From contig NZ_OX216966.1 of assembly GCF_945605565.1 (NCBI RefSeq), forward strand, positions 124,001-188,000: a stretch of 64,000 nt of DNA, given 5' to 3'. Source of the stretch: Paenibacillus dendritiformis. Lineage in GTDB: Bacteria > Bacillota > Bacilli > Paenibacillales > Paenibacillaceae. Every line of letters starts with the position of its first letter. The first letter of the stretch is position 1. Below the pieces are notes generated by a model that was not told the DNA's origin, ran no database searches, and saw only the letters and a list, made by a program, of their open reading frames with translations. Positions 27,798 through 40,395 of this stretch are shown one piece after another. The translations under genes were made by a program, and so were the position numbers.

Positions 27798-28109
27798 TTA
27801 TCTCTTCAATTCGTTATATTCGTCCACGTTGGCCGTGCCGCGGTTCCGATACAACGCGATTAGAATGGCGACGCCGACCGCCGCTTCCGCCGCGGCGACC
27901 GCAATCGTGAAGAGCGAGAAGATCTGGCCCTTCAGATTCGGCACGACCCCGTACTTGGAAAAGGCGATCAAGTTCAAATTGGCCGCATTCAGCATCAGCT
28001 CGATGGACAGCAGCACGATGACGGCATTGCGCTTCGTCAGCACCCCGTAGAGTCCAATGCAGAACAGGATGGCTGCCAGCGTAAGGTATGAAGCCAGCAT
28101 GCTCCCCAT
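27798..28109 (-). CDS. nuoK: NADH-quinone oxidoreductase subunit K
   Basis: A small 103-residue subunit with three helices. It contains [19 protein letters not shown], carrying the conserved membrane Glu, and [20 protein letters not shown] with the second conserved Glu. Both Glu residues belong to the proton path of complex I. The start ATG immediately follows the nuoJ stop, with GGAGGCGG overlapping the end of nuoJ. Confidence 0.97.
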   Translation of the reverse strand: MGSMLASYLTLAAILFCIGLYGVLTKRNAVIVLLSIELMLNAANLNLIAFSKYGVVPNLKGQIFSLFTIAVAAAEAAVGVAILIALYRNRGTANVDEYNELKR

Positions 28110-28631
28110 TTAATCCGCCTCCTTCTTCGCGAGCACGATGGCCCCGATGAATGCGACGGTCAACAGCACCGACAGCAACTCGAACGGGATAACATGCTCT
28201 GTGAATATCTGCTTCCCGAGCTGGAGCGCATTGTCCTGGGCCAGGGCGGCCGGCTCAGGCACGGGGAAATCGGTGCCGCGTATCGTAAAGAACAGCACCC
28301 CGAACAAGGCCAGACAGCCAAGCGCGGCCAACGTCTCCCTTAGCGGGCGCGATACCTCTTCATCCTGCCGATCATGCCGGGTCATCATGATGCCGAAGAT
28401 CATCAGAATCGAGATGGCTCCCGTGTAGACCAGCACCTGGACGAAGGCGACGAACTCGGCTTCCAGCATAACGAAGATGCCCGCCAGCCCGAGAAAGGCG
28501 AAGGCCAGCGATACGACCATATGAACGACCTTCGTAAAATTAAGCATCAATACCGATCCGGAAATAATGCAGATGGCAAGCACGAAGAAGGCTACCGTTT
28601 CTCCCGTCCACTCGATGGAGAAGTTAAACAT
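28110..28631 (-). CDS. nuoJ: NADH-quinone oxidoreductase subunit J
   Basis: Five-helix membrane subunit of complex I, 173 residues. FAFLGLAGIFVMLEAEFVAFVQVLVYTGAISILMIFGIMM is the conserved TM3 region with the pi-bulge used in coupling. The ATG lies inside the end of nuoI (8-bp overlap) after AAAGGAGG, so translation is coupled. Confidence 0.96.
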   Translation of the reverse strand: MFNFSIEWTGETVAFFVLAICIISGSVLMLNFTKVVHMVVSLAFAFLGLAGIFVMLEAEFVAFVQVLVYTGAISILMIFGIMMTRHDRQDEEVSRPLRETLAALGCLALFGVLFFTIRGTDFPVPEPAALAQDNALQLGKQIFTEHVIPFELLSVLLTVAFIGAIVLAKKEAD

Positions 28632-29076
28632 TTTTTCTGGCGCCTCCTTTAGGCATGGCTGAATTGTTTTCCTGCCGTATATTCTGGTTGTTCTCGTTCA
28701 ACCATTCCATGTTTTTGAACAGCTCGTCGCGGCTGTACGTCGCCAGCTCGAAATTGTTCGTCATGACAATCGCTTCCGTTGGACATACCTCGGTGCACAA
28801 ATCGCATAAAATGCAAATTTCAAAGTTGATGTCAAACGTATCGATAACCTTGCCCTTCTTCTCCGGATCCGGATTCGGCTTCCCAGTGAGCGTGATGCAA
28901 TCCGTCGGACAAATGCGCGCGCACATGTTGCAGACGATGCACTTGTCCGGTTCGAAATATTGAATGCCGCGGAACCGGTCAGGCATTTCCAGAGGCTTAT
29001 CGGGATACGGATAGGTGACTTTTTTGGAAGTCAGCGCCTTCATCGTGACGCCCAGCCCTTTGAATAATCCTTTCAC
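28624..29076 (-). CDS. nuoI: NADH-quinone oxidoreductase subunit I (8Fe ferredoxin subunit)
   Basis: This peripheral-arm subunit carries the N6a and N6b clusters that pass electrons toward NuoB. Two Cx2Cx2CxxxCP motifs are present: CIVCNMCARICP and CILCDLCTEVCP. The length of about 150 is normal. The frame begins with GTG at 29085, but the GTG at 29076 has GGGGTGA six bases upstream and is my preferred start. The N-terminus is an amphipathic region (VKGLFKGLGVTMKAL) that seats on the membrane arm. Confidence 0.96.
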   Translation of the reverse strand: MKGLFKGLGVTMKALTSKKVTYPYPDKPLEMPDRFRGIQYFEPDKCIVCNMCARICPTDCITLTGKPNPDPEKKGKVIDTFDINFEICILCDLCTEVCPTEAIVMTNNFELATYSRDELFKNMEWLNENNQNIRQENNSAMPKGGARKNV

Positions 29077-29092
29077 GTATTTCACCCCTAGC

Positions 29093-30109
29093 CTATTTGT
29101 TGAATAATTCGATATATAGCGCCGTCAGGAAGACATTAAGAAGCGCCAGCGGCAGCAGCACTTTCCATCCGAAGCTCATCAGTTGATCTACGCGAATGCG
29201 CGGCATCGTGGCCCGCAGCCAGAAAATGAAGAAAACGCAGAACGAAAATTTGAGCACGAACCACAAAATCCCCGGAACAAAATCAAGGAACGGAAATGGC
29301 GGATGCCAGCCCCCGAGGAACAGCACCGTCGTCAGCGCGGAGAGCGCGAACACGTACACATATTCCGCCAGCATGAAAAAGGCAAACCGGAAGCCGCTAT
29401 ACTCCACATGATAGCCGGCGACCAGCTCCGATTCCGCCTCCGGCAAATCGAACGGAGTCCGGTTCAGCTCGGATATCCCCGCAATGAGGAAGACGACGAA
29501 GCCGATAATCTGCGGGAACAGATTCCATTCCCAAAAATAATTGCCCTGCCCTTCTACAATGGTACGCAAACTGAGCGATCCATTCAATAGAATAATGCCA
29601 ACGACGGAAATGACAAGCGGAATCTCGTAGCTGATCATCTGCGCTGCAGAGCGCATTCCGCCCAAAAGTGAATATTTATTGTTGGAGGCCCAGCCGCCGA
29701 TAATGATGCCGATGGTCGTAATGCTGGAGAGGGCGGCGTAGTAGAGCAAGCCTACATTCAAATCGGCGAAGCCGAGCCGTTCGCTGTACGGTATCGTCGC
29801 CAGGACGGCGAACGCGGGCACATAGGCGATGACCGGAGCAAGGATGAACAAGGCCCGATCAGCTTTGCGCGGAATGGTGTCTTCCTTAATAAGCAGCTTG
29901 AATATATCCGCGACCGTCTGCAGCAGCCCGAGCGGTCCGACCCGGGACGGGCCATGGCGGAACTGCATCCAGCCGATCACTTTCCGTTCGAAATAGATCG
30001 CATACGTGACGAAGCCCAGAACGACCAGCATCATGACAACGGCCCAGCCCAGAAAGATGAAGGTATTCGTCCAGGTGAGCGATTGTTGGATTAGTTCTTG
30101 CACTAGCAA
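29093..30109 (-). CDS. nuoH: NADH-quinone oxidoreductase subunit H
   Basis: Membrane subunit at the quinone-site junction, 338 residues with about eight helices. It contains ERKVIGWMQFRHGPSRVGP and LADIFKLLIKED-type loops, and the acidic loop LNRTPFDLPEAESELVAGYHVEYSG, all conserved. The start is either TTG at 30109 or GTG at 30103; both lie at imperfect distances from GGGGAGG, and the former overlaps the nuoD stop by 7 bp. Confidence 0.96.
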   Translation of the reverse strand: MLVQELIQQSLTWTNTFIFLGWAVVMMLVVLGFVTYAIYFERKVIGWMQFRHGPSRVGPLGLLQTVADIFKLLIKEDTIPRKADRALFILAPVIAYVPAFAVLATIPYSERLGFADLNVGLLYYAALSSITTIGIIIGGWASNNKYSLLGGMRSAAQMISYEIPLVISVVGIILLNGSLSLRTIVEGQGNYFWEWNLFPQIIGFVVFLIAGISELNRTPFDLPEAESELVAGYHVEYSGFRFAFFMLAEYVYVFALSALTTVLFLGGWHPPFPFLDFVPGILWFVLKFSFCVFFIFWLRATMPRIRVDQLMSFGWKVLLPLALLNVFLTALYIELFNK

Positions 30110-31203
30110 TCCACCTCCCCGACGACGATATCGACCCCGCCCAATATCGTAATAAGGTTCGTCATCGTCTCTCCGACGAGCAGCTTCGGCAGGATTTGCA
30201 GGTTGACGAAGGATGGACGCCGGAACTTCAACCGATAAGGCTCCTGCTTGCCCCGGGATACGATATAGCAGCCGATCTCGCCGCGCGGCGACTCAATCCG
30301 CGCATAGATCTCTCCTTCCGGCGGACGGATGACGCGCGGCACCTTGCCCATCGTCTCGCCTTGGCCCGGGAATTGTTCCACCGCCTGCTCCAGAATGCGC
30401 AGGCTCTGGCGAAGCTCCTCCATCCGGAGGACGTATCGCGTGTAGCAATCGCCGCCTTTTCCCACCGGGACATCGAATTCGAACCGGTCGTACAGGCTGT
30501 ACGGCTCATCCTTGCGCAGATCCCACTTCACGCCGGTGCAGCGAAGATTCGCTCCGCTCAATCCATAGGCGATGGCCGTATCGGCATCATAGGTTCCGAT
30601 TCCTTTGATCCGGGCCAAAAAGATCTCATTGCCGCTTACCAGCTTGTCGTATTCCTTCAACCGCTTGCGCATGTAAGGAATGAAGTCGCGCACCTTGTCA
30701 ATCCATCCCGGCGGAGCGTCCCACTTGACGCCGCCGACCCGCATATAGTTATAGGTCAGCCTCGCGCCGCACAGCTCGTTAAACAGATCGATGATGATTT
30801 CGCGATCGCGGAACGCATACAGGAACGGGCTCATCGCTCCGATGTCCAGCAGGTAGGTGCCCCACCAGACGAGATGGCTGGCCACGCGCTGCAGCTCCAT
30901 TACGATCAGGCGGAGAAATTCGGCGCGTTCCGGAATTTCCAGCTGCATCATTTTCTCGACGGCATGGACAAGCACATAGTTATTCGTCATCGCGGACACA
31001 TAGTCCATTCTATCAGTGTAAGGGATAATTTGCGTGTAGTTGAGGTTCTCGGCCAGCTTCTCCGTTCCCCGGTGCAGGTAGCCCATCACGGGGGTGGCTT
31101 CCTTGATCACTTCGCCGTCAAGCTTCACGACAATGCGAAAAACGCCATGCGTGCTCGGATGCTGAGGACCGACGTTCAAGAGCAGTTCTTCTGTGCGAAT
31201 CAA
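30103..31203 (-). CDS. nuoD: NADH-quinone oxidoreductase subunit D (49 kDa)
   Basis: Catalytic peripheral subunit forming the quinone pocket with NuoB, related to the large subunit of NiFe hydrogenases. The opening LLLNVGPQHPSTHGVFRIVV contains the conserved quinone-site His, and GYLHRGTEKLAEN and YVSAMTNNYVLVHAVE follow. The C-terminus GGVDIVVGEVDC (ending in Cys) keeps the shape but not the usual Arg ending. The 366 residues are a normal length. Translation begins at a TTG with GGAGGTG nine bases upstream. Confidence 0.96.
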   Translation of the reverse strand: MIRTEELLLNVGPQHPSTHGVFRIVVKLDGEVIKEATPVMGYLHRGTEKLAENLNYTQIIPYTDRMDYVSAMTNNYVLVHAVEKMMQLEIPERAEFLRLIVMELQRVASHLVWWGTYLLDIGAMSPFLYAFRDREIIIDLFNELCGARLTYNYMRVGGVKWDAPPGWIDKVRDFIPYMRKRLKEYDKLVSGNEIFLARIKGIGTYDADTAIAYGLSGANLRCTGVKWDLRKDEPYSLYDRFEFDVPVGKGGDCYTRYVLRMEELRQSLRILEQAVEQFPGQGETMGKVPRVIRPPEGEIYARIESPRGEIGCYIVSRGKQEPYRLKFRRPSFVNLQILPKLLVGETMTNLITILGGVDIVVGEVDC

Positions 31204-31209
31204 GGGTGA

Positions 31210-32364
31210 TTACACCTCCGAATCCAACGGCTCATAGTCTTTGCGCAGCGGGTGGCCGACCCAATCGTCCGGCATCATGATGCGGCGCAAATCGGGATGT
31301 CCGGGAAAGTCGATGCCCAGCAGGTCATACACTTCCCGTTCACACCAATTCGCGGTAGGCCAGATCGGCGTTACCGAAGCAATGGACGGCTGCTCCCGAT
31401 CGGTCTTGACATGAACGGCCGCCTCGGCCTTCGTGGATAAATTGATGAAATAGTACACAACCTCGAGATGCGTCTCGTGGTCTGCGCCGGCCAGATTCCG
31501 CAAGTAATTGCAGGACCATTCCGGATGATGCCGGAGCAGGCTAGCGCAAGCCAACCAGTGCTCGTTCTTCACCGTAATCGTCGGCAAATGCCCGTTCTCT
31601 TCGTTGATGACAGCGGCCTCCACCGCATCCTCGGCCACCTCCGCCTTCAGCAGGGCGACCAGCGCATCGAGCACGGGCTGCTTCGGAGAAGGCTCCTTCG
31701 GCTTCGGCGGTTCCTCGCTCGCCTTCGCTCGCGGCGCACGTGCCGGCCGCTCGGGCTTATCGCCGGCTGCGGCAGCCGCTGCCCGGGCAGGCCGTTCGCC
31801 CGCAGCTCCCGCGGCGTCCGTGGCTCCTTCGGCCGCAGCCTTCGCCTTCGCGGCGCGCCGCTCCTCCGCCGCCTTCAGTCGGGCGGCCTTCTCCTCCTCG
31901 CTGAGCGGCGCGCGCTTCGCCTTGTCCGCCGGCGCTGCCGGTTCGGCCGCGTCGGGCTCGGAAGCCGGCTTCGCAGCGGCTTCGGCGCGCTCGCCCGCCT
32001 CCACGGCAGGCGGCGCACTTTCAGCGGCCGGGGACGCCGCTTCCTTCGCCGGCTCCGCCTTCAGCGCTTCCGCAGCGCCTTCCGAATCGGATGCAGGCTC
32101 TTCCTGCGCCGCAGGCGATTTCTCGACTTTGCCCCTGGTTCCGGCGCTCTCGTTTTGTTCGGTTTCTTTCATCTGTGCATCTGTCTGGGCTTGATCGTTT
32201 TTCTCAGCCTTCACAGTCTCTTCCGCTTTCTCAGTTCGCTCTTCCTTCACAGTCTTTTCGCTTTTTTCAGTCTGATCTTCTTGCACAGCCTCCTCGGCCA
32301 TCCCTGTCTTCTCGGCTTCTAGCGGCGGCTGAACCGCTACCTGATCCTTCTTCTCCTCGCTCAC
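31210..32364 (-). CDS. nuoC: NADH-quinone oxidoreductase subunit C with a long low-complexity N-terminal extension
   Basis: The C-terminal about 154 residues (231-384) are a normal NuoC (30 kDa) domain, with [45 protein letters not shown] and [16 protein letters not shown]. The first about 228 residues are a low-complexity, Ala/Glu/Lys/Pro-rich extension of a kind that should be disordered or form charged helices. It starts Glu/Lys-rich, becomes Ala/Pro-rich, and turns basic before the NuoC domain. The start GTG overlaps the nuoB stop by four bases (GTGA), with GGGTGA upstream. The extension has no recognised function. Confidence 0.95.
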   Translation of the reverse strand: MSEEKKDQVAVQPPLEAEKTGMAEEAVQEDQTEKSEKTVKEERTEKAEETVKAEKNDQAQTDAQMKETEQNESAGTRGKVEKSPAAQEEPASDSEGAAEALKAEPAKEAASPAAESAPPAVEAGERAEAAAKPASEPDAAEPAAPADKAKRAPLSEEEKAARLKAAEERRAAKAKAAAEGATDAAGAAGERPARAAAAAAGDKPERPARAPRAKASEEPPKPKEPSPKQPVLDALVALLKAEVAEDAVEAAVINEENGHLPTITVKNEHWLACASLLRHHPEWSCNYLRNLAGADHETHLEVVYYFINLSTKAEAAVHVKTDREQPSIASVTPIWPTANWCEREVYDLLGIDFPGHPDLRRIMMPDDWVGHPLRKDYEPLDSEV

Positions 32365-32879
32365 GCATCTGTCACCCGCTTTCCGGTCTTCGCTTCATAG
32401 CGGATTTTCGCTTGCAGCTTGTTAATGCCATAAATCAATGCCGCCGGATTCGGCGGGCAACCCGGTATGTAGATATCGACCGGAACAATCTGATCGACGC
32501 CTTTGATGACCGCATACGATTTGACATAAGGCCCGCCGGCCGTCGCGCAGGAGCCCATGGCGATCACCCATTTCGGCTCAGGCATCTGATCGTACAGCCG
32601 CTTCAACAGCGGCCCCATCTTCTTCGTAACCGTTCCCGAGACGATCATGACATCCGACTGGCGGGGAGAGGTCCGGAAGATGACGCCGAAGCGGTCCAAA
32701 TCATAGTGCGAAGCACCGGTGCCCATCATCTCGATCGCGCAGCAGGCGAGACCGAACGTCAGCGGCCATAGCGAGTTGCTGCGCGCCCACGCCTTCAATT
32801 GCTCCAGCGTGCCGAAAAATACGTTGCGTTCCAGCTCCTGCCGTTCTTCCAACGTGATTGATTCTAAAGAGAATCCCAT
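32361..32879 (-). CDS. nuoB: NADH-quinone oxidoreductase subunit B (N2 cluster)
   Basis: NuoB holds the terminal [4Fe-4S] cluster N2, which reduces the quinone. The ligand set is visible: the Cys pair in [11 protein letters not shown], the Cys in MGSCATAGG, and the Cys in [11 protein letters not shown]. The 172 residues are a normal length. The open frame runs further upstream into nuoA, but the ATG at 32879 has AGAAGGTG before it and matches the family. It overlaps the end of nuoA by 16 bp. Confidence 0.96.
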   Translation of the reverse strand: MGFSLESITLEERQELERNVFFGTLEQLKAWARSNSLWPLTFGLACCAIEMMGTGASHYDLDRFGVIFRTSPRQSDVMIVSGTVTKKMGPLLKRLYDQMPEPKWVIAMGSCATAGGPYVKSYAVIKGVDQIVPVDIYIPGCPPNPAALIYGINKLQAKIRYEAKTGKRVTDA

Positions 32880-33232
32880 CGAAACACCTTCTTTTTCCAG
32901 GCGTAAATTAGACCAACCAACAGCAATCCGACAAAAATCAGCATCTCCACCAGCGCGAACAGGCCAAGCTGCTTGTAAGCAACCGCCCACGGGTACAAGA
33001 AAACGGTTTCCACATCGAAAATGACAAACATAAGCGCAAACAAATAATACCGGATGTTAAACCGAACTTGTCCCACACCAACCGGATCGTTACCGCTTTC
33101 ATACGTTGTTTGTTTCATGTCTGTCGGCTTCTTCGGCCTGAGCAGCCGGCCCGCTGTCAGAGCGGCCACCGGCAGAAAAATACCGAGTCCGATAAAAATG
33201 GCCACGATGACGTAATTGTTGATGTACTCCAA
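32864..33232 (-). CDS. nuoA: NADH-quinone oxidoreductase subunit A
   Basis: A three-helix membrane subunit of about 122 residues and the first gene of the operon. It contains the conserved [10 protein letters not shown] loop and the [22 protein letters not shown] helix with the membrane acidic residues. The ATG at 33238 is directly attached to GGAGGGG, while the TTG at 33232 sits eight bases from GGAGG. I favour the TTG, although the ATG cannot be excluded. Confidence 0.95.
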   Translation of the reverse strand: MEYINNYVIVAIFIGLGIFLPVAALTAGRLLRPKKPTDMKQTTYESGNDPVGVGQVRFNIRYYLFALMFVIFDVETVFLYPWAVAYKQLGLFALVEMLIFVGLLLVGLIYAWKKKVFRWDSL

Positions 33233-33301
33233 AGACATCCCCTCCGTCGCAGCTATCGTATTACAGACAACCCTATATTGAATTGTTCTAAACCCGCCAC
33301 A

Positions 33302-33330
33302 ATTATAACAAAACCTACCAACCCCGTCTA
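33302..33330 (-). promoter_or_regulatory. Putative sigma-A promoter of the nuo operon
   Basis: Minus strand: TAGACG (33325-33330), 17-nt spacer, TATAAT (33302-33307), with an extended -10 TG one base before TATAAT. The start point would lie about 60 bases before nuoA. Confidence 0.6.
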
Positions 33331-33660
33331 TGCAATTCCTGGCATAATCTGTATTCCTTCTTGCAGCGCGGCAAATGGATATATATTGCTATATTTTATT
33401 CATCGTGACGGTCCAATAGAAGCATTTCAAAGAAGCTTTTGTGACAATATAGACATATTCGATCGAATATAAATCCAGAGAGGTAAAGCCTATTATTACT
33501 ATCGGCTTAGATAGAATGATGCAAGATTCATCGTTGAGGAAGCGTTGTTGCGGGATGCATGGTCGAATGGCCGCGCCCAATAGAAGCCGGGGCGGCGGCT
33601 GTCAACTAACCTGGGGTCAATTCCGGCGGCAGGGCGCTGCGCAAGCCCTCCGGATACAAA
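33331..33660. other. Intergenic region between atpC and nuoA
   Basis: About 330 bp with a locally AT-rich core (33370-33520), in contrast to its GC-rich surroundings. It holds a perfect 16-bp palindrome at 33455-33470 (ATATTCGATCGAATAT). No ORF is convincing. Confidence 0.5.
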
Positions 33661-33692
33661 TCAAGCCGAGACGCAAGAAGCGCCTCGGCTTG
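33661..33692 (-). terminator. Hairpin after atpC, likely operon terminator
   Basis: AAGCCGAG/CTCGGCTT arms with an inner GCGC/GCGT pairing begin eight bases past the atpC stop. The tail GATTTGTATCC is only weakly U-rich. Confidence 0.65.
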
Positions 33693-33698
33693 AGTCTA

Positions 33699-34121
33699 TT
33701 ATCGTGACACGTTCCGTTGGGACACTTGGATCCGTGTTACGGCACGTTGGAGTGACAATTCCGCACGGCGGAAATCGACGTGATCCTGTTTGCTCCGTTG
33801 AGCCATCGCCAGGCGTTGTTCCGCACGCGCCTTTGCTGCCTTCGCACGCTCGATGTCGATTTCTTCCGGCAGCTCCGCGCTTTCCGCAAGGACAACAACC
33901 TTGTCTCTGCGTACTTCCACGAATCCGCCATGAACAGCAAGCCAGTGCTCCTTGCTGCCTGTCTTAATCTTCATCGGCCCAACCTGCAGCGGCGTTACCA
34001 TCGGGATATGTCCTGCCAAAATGCCGAGTTCACCTTCCACGCCCTTGACGGTAATCATGTTCACTTGATCCTCGAACACTTTATGCTCGGGTGTGACGAT
34101 TTCCAATAAAAAGGTGCTCAA
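33699..34121 (-). CDS. atpC: ATP synthase epsilon subunit
   Basis: Epsilon subunit of F1, part of the central stalk and an inhibitor of ATP hydrolysis. The 140-residue protein has the N-terminal beta barrel (FLLEIVTPEHKVFEDQVNMITVKGVEGELGILAGHIPMVTPL) and a C-terminal helical hairpin. The frame runs to 34145, but the TTG at 34121 follows GGAGG by eight bases and aligns with the family start. It is the last gene of the atp operon. Confidence 0.95.
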   Translation of the reverse strand: MSTFLLEIVTPEHKVFEDQVNMITVKGVEGELGILAGHIPMVTPLQVGPMKIKTGSKEHWLAVHGGFVEVRRDKVVVLAESAELPEEIDIERAKAAKARAEQRLAMAQRSKQDHVDFRRAELSLQRAVTRIQVSQRNVSR

Positions 34122-34188
34122 CTGCGGTTCCTCCTTCCGTTCCATCCGGAACTACCCGTTCCGGACAGCCCGTTTCACGTCAAGCCGC

Positions 34189-35622
<1,434 letters not shown>

Positions 35623-35638
35623 CTATCCTGTTACCCGT

Positions 35639-36499
35639 TTAAGCTTGAGCGTTCGCTCCAGCTACAATTTCAGAAATTTCCTGCGTGATCGCCGCTTGGC
35701 GCGCACGGTTATAAGACAATGTCAGCGAGTTGATCATCTTCGTCGCGTTCTTCGTCGCGCTGCCCATAGCAGTCATCTGCGCGCCGAATTCGCTTGCTTT
35801 CGCATCCAGCAGCGCGCTGTAAATGAGCGTCTCCGCATATTTCGGCAGCAGATCATGCAGTACCGCCTCCGGCGAAGGTTCATACTCATAACTGGTCGTC
35901 TCTCCGATCAAAGCATCATCATCCAATGGAAGAAGGCGCTTCTCGACCGGTACCTGCGTGATCGCGTTGACGAATTCGTTGTAGAACAGGTTGAGTTCGT
36001 CGTACTGCTCTTCTTCAAAATATTTCACGGCTTTATAAGCTATCGTTTTAATATTCGCGAAGGTTGGAGAATCAGGCAGCTCCGTCACGACCTCCACCAT
36101 CGGCATTTCCCGTCTGCGGAAGTAATCGCGGCCTTTGCGCCCGATGACGAACAATGCATATTCATCCGCCGAACGGTGACGCTCGTTAATGACCTGCATC
36201 ACTTTGCGGAGCACGTTGGCATTATAGCCGCCCTTCAATCCGCCGTCGGAAGTGATGACCAGATATCCCGTCTTCTTCACCGGACGCTTCGCGAGCATTG
36301 GATGCTGAATGCCTTGCGTGCCTGCGGCGATGCTGGAGACGACTTCCTTCAGCTTATCCGCATAAGGACGGGCCGCTTCCGCCTTCTCCTGTGCGCGGCG
36401 AAGCTTCGCTGCCCCCACCATTTCCATTGCCTTCGTGATCTGCCTTGTACTCTGTATGCTCTTGATCTGACGTCGTATTTCGAGAATCCCTTTAGCCAC
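35639..36499 (-). CDS. atpG: ATP synthase gamma subunit
   Basis: Central rotor shaft of F1, 286 residues. The N-terminal helix IRRQIKSIQSTRQITKAMEMVGAAKLRRAQ and the C-terminal helix AMGSATKNATKMINSLTLSYNRARQAAITQEISEIV, which form the coiled coil, are both clear. The start is GTG after AGGTGAAGG. The about 100-bp gap to atpA contains a small hairpin (CTTTGC/GCAAAG) without a U-run. Confidence 0.97.
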   Translation of the reverse strand: MAKGILEIRRQIKSIQSTRQITKAMEMVGAAKLRRAQEKAEAARPYADKLKEVVSSIAAGTQGIQHPMLAKRPVKKTGYLVITSDGGLKGGYNANVLRKVMQVINERHRSADEYALFVIGRKGRDYFRRREMPMVEVVTELPDSPTFANIKTIAYKAVKYFEEEQYDELNLFYNEFVNAITQVPVEKRLLPLDDDALIGETTSYEYEPSPEAVLHDLLPKYAETLIYSALLDAKASEFGAQMTAMGSATKNATKMINSLTLSYNRARQAAITQEISEIVAGANAQA

Positions 36500-36602
36500 T
36501 TACCTTCACCTGCCTTTCACACTTTGCGGGAGGCAAAGCGGAATTCATCCCTGTGCAGGCCGGGCCGCCATTGGCTTCCCGGCTTGCCTGTTCACTCTAT
36601 AA

Positions 36603-38123
<1,521 letters not shown>

Positions 38124-38151
38124 TCACCCCATTCTTCCGTGCTTATATCGT

Positions 38152-38694
38152 TTAACGTACTTGTGTTTTCAACGTTTTTTGAATACGTTCCAGCTGGCCG
38201 GACAAGCTTCCGTCATACAAGACGTCGCCGATGCGCACCTTCATGCCGCCGATGATCGAAGCATCGACCTCATTCTGAACGCGGATCGTCTTGTTGAGCA
38301 TCTGTCCGAACTGGGCGGCAACCTCTTGCTTCCCGGCCTCGTCCAGCGGAAAGGCAGTAGTCACGTAGGCATCAGTCACGCCGGTCGCTTCGCCGACGAT
38401 GCGGACGAAGTGATTCTCCAGCTCGGGAAGGATGCGGATGCGCCCCCGTTCCGTCAGGAGCAGCAGCGTATTCAGGACAATCTCGGATACTTCGCCTTCG
38501 AACGCCTGCCGAAGAATGGCCTGCTTCACGCTGACATCAATATTCGGCGCGGAGAACAGGACGAACAGTTCCGAAGTCGAGTTCATGACTTCCACGACAG
38601 CCTTCAATTGTTGTTCGGTCTCGGCAACGGCTTTGCGCTCGGATGCCAGGTCGAACAGCGCTTTGGCATAACGTTTCGCTATATCTTTGCTCAT
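38152..38694 (-). CDS. atpH: ATP synthase delta subunit
   Basis: Peripheral stalk subunit at the top of F1 (OSCP type), 180 residues. The helical N-domain starts IAKRYAKALFDLA, and the C-domain has INPxxIGGMKVRIGD-type sequence (DASIIGGMKVRIGDVLYDGSL). The ATG overlaps the atpF stop, with AGGGGGC upstream. Confidence 0.96.
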   Translation of the reverse strand: MSKDIAKRYAKALFDLASERKAVAETEQQLKAVVEVMNSTSELFVLFSAPNIDVSVKQAILRQAFEGEVSEIVLNTLLLLTERGRIRILPELENHFVRIVGEATGVTDAYVTTAFPLDEAGKQEVAAQFGQMLNKTIRVQNEVDASIIGGMKVRIGDVLYDGSLSGQLERIQKTLKTQVR

Positions 38695-39176
38695 TGTTTG
38701 CCCCCTACCTCTTTCAGGTACTGGTCAACCAATTGGTCTTGATCCTTCTCGTCCACCTGCTTCTGAAGAAGCTTCGAGGCGATGGCGACAGACATGCCGC
38801 TGACCTCATTGCGCAGGGCAGCCACAGCCTTGTTCTTCTCGCTCTCGATATCGCGGGCTGCTTCTTCCTTCAAGCGTGCTGTCTCGGCCTTCGCTTGACC
38901 GATGATATCGTCGGCCTGTCTAACGCTGGTCTGCTTCGCCTGCTCGATAATGTCATAAGCTTCTTTGCGGGCAGAATCGAGAGCCTGCTTCTGCTCTTCG
39001 ATATAAGTCTGAGCTTGCGTCCGGCTGTTGGCTGCTTCATCGAGCTGCTGCTTGACCAGCTCGCGGCGTTTCTCCATGACGCTGAACAAAGGCCCGAATG
39101 CATACTTTTGAAGCAAAAAATATAGGATGAGGAAAGCGATGATCGCCCATACGAAATTTTCCCACACGAATTTCAC
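38691..39176 (-). CDS. atpF: ATP synthase b subunit
   Basis: Peripheral stalk b subunit of about 161 residues. One N-terminal membrane helix (FVWAIIAFLILYFLL) is followed by a long charged helix rich in Glu, Lys, Ala and Gln that dimerises and reaches F1. The frame opens at GTG 39185, but the GTG at 39176 lies eight bases after AAAGGAG and is preferred. Confidence 0.95.
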   Translation of the reverse strand: MKFVWENFVWAIIAFLILYFLLQKYAFGPLFSVMEKRRELVKQQLDEAANSRTQAQTYIEEQKQALDSARKEAYDIIEQAKQTSVRQADDIIGQAKAETARLKEEAARDIESEKNKAVAALRNEVSGMSVAIASKLLQKQVDEKDQDQLVDQYLKEVGGKQ

Positions 39177-39268
39177 TACAGTCACTCCTTTCCGTTAACA
39201 TGACGCGCAAGTACAAAACGAAGGCGCGGATGGCATCGGCCTTCCCCGCCAGACCGTTTGTCTATTCA

Positions 39269-39535
<267 letters not shown>

Positions 39536-39579
39536 TCACCCGAAATAGCTCATCAAAATGATGGATTCGGCAGAGTTTG

Positions 39580-40365
39580 TTAATGTTCTTCATGCACGGA
39601 CGCTTGCCCGATGTACACCATCGTTAGCATCGTGAAGATAAAGGCTTGCAACGCGCCGATAAAGATACTGAATCCTTGCCACGCCGCGAGGAACGGAAGA
39701 CCGAAGATGCCTGCTCCGATAAGCGTCGATATCAGAATCTCCCCCGCGAAGATGTTCGCGTACAACCGGATGCCAAGCGCGATCGGCTTCGCCAGATTCT
39801 CCACAATGTTCAATGGAAGGAAAATCGGGAACGGCTCGAGATAATGCTTCAAGTAATGCTTGCGATTTTTCTTCAGGCCCAGGAAATTCACAATAACGAA
39901 GACCATGAACGCCAGACCGAAGGTTACGGAAACATCCGCTGTAGGCGACTTATACCATAGCAGGTGGACGTGCTCCGGTTTGCCTTTGGCAGCGAGATCG
40001 TCGAAGACCTGTTGGCTCGTCGTAATGATCTCCTTGCCGAAGATCGTCTCCGGATGGTGTGCCTCCGTGATGACCGCGAACGGCAATCCCAGCAGGTTGG
40101 ATACAAAAATAAACAAGATAAGCGTCATCCCTAAGGAGATGTATGCCTTGCCTTTCTTGAAATCCATCGCGCTGCCGATAATCCCCTGTACGAATTCGAC
40201 AACCCATTCCATGAAGTTCTGCATTTTGGAAGGATTCTCGACCGACAGATTGCGGACGGCCAATCGAGCAATGATGAATACGACGACTACACTGATGAGA
40301 AGCGTGAGTATGATGGATAAATCCAACTGTAGCCCGCCAACCTCAATAATCGGTGATGAGTGCAT
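39580..40365 (-). CDS. atpB: ATP synthase a subunit
   Basis: Stator a subunit carrying the proton half-channels, 261 residues. The essential Arg is in the conserved helix (IALGIRLYANIFAGE), and the C-terminal helix AWQGFSIFIGALQAFIFTMLTMVYIGQA is typical. The open frame begins with GTG at 40377, but the ATG at 40365 has GGGGTGA at the right distance and is chosen. Confidence 0.96.
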   Translation of the reverse strand: MHSSPIIEVGGLQLDLSIILTLLISVVVVFIIARLAVRNLSVENPSKMQNFMEWVVEFVQGIIGSAMDFKKGKAYISLGMTLILFIFVSNLLGLPFAVITEAHHPETIFGKEIITTSQQVFDDLAAKGKPEHVHLLWYKSPTADVSVTFGLAFMVFVIVNFLGLKKNRKHYLKHYLEPFPIFLPLNIVENLAKPIALGIRLYANIFAGEILISTLIGAGIFGLPFLAAWQGFSIFIGALQAFIFTMLTMVYIGQASVHEEH

Positions 40366-40395
40366 AAATGTGTTCACCCCTTTCCAATAAGCTGC

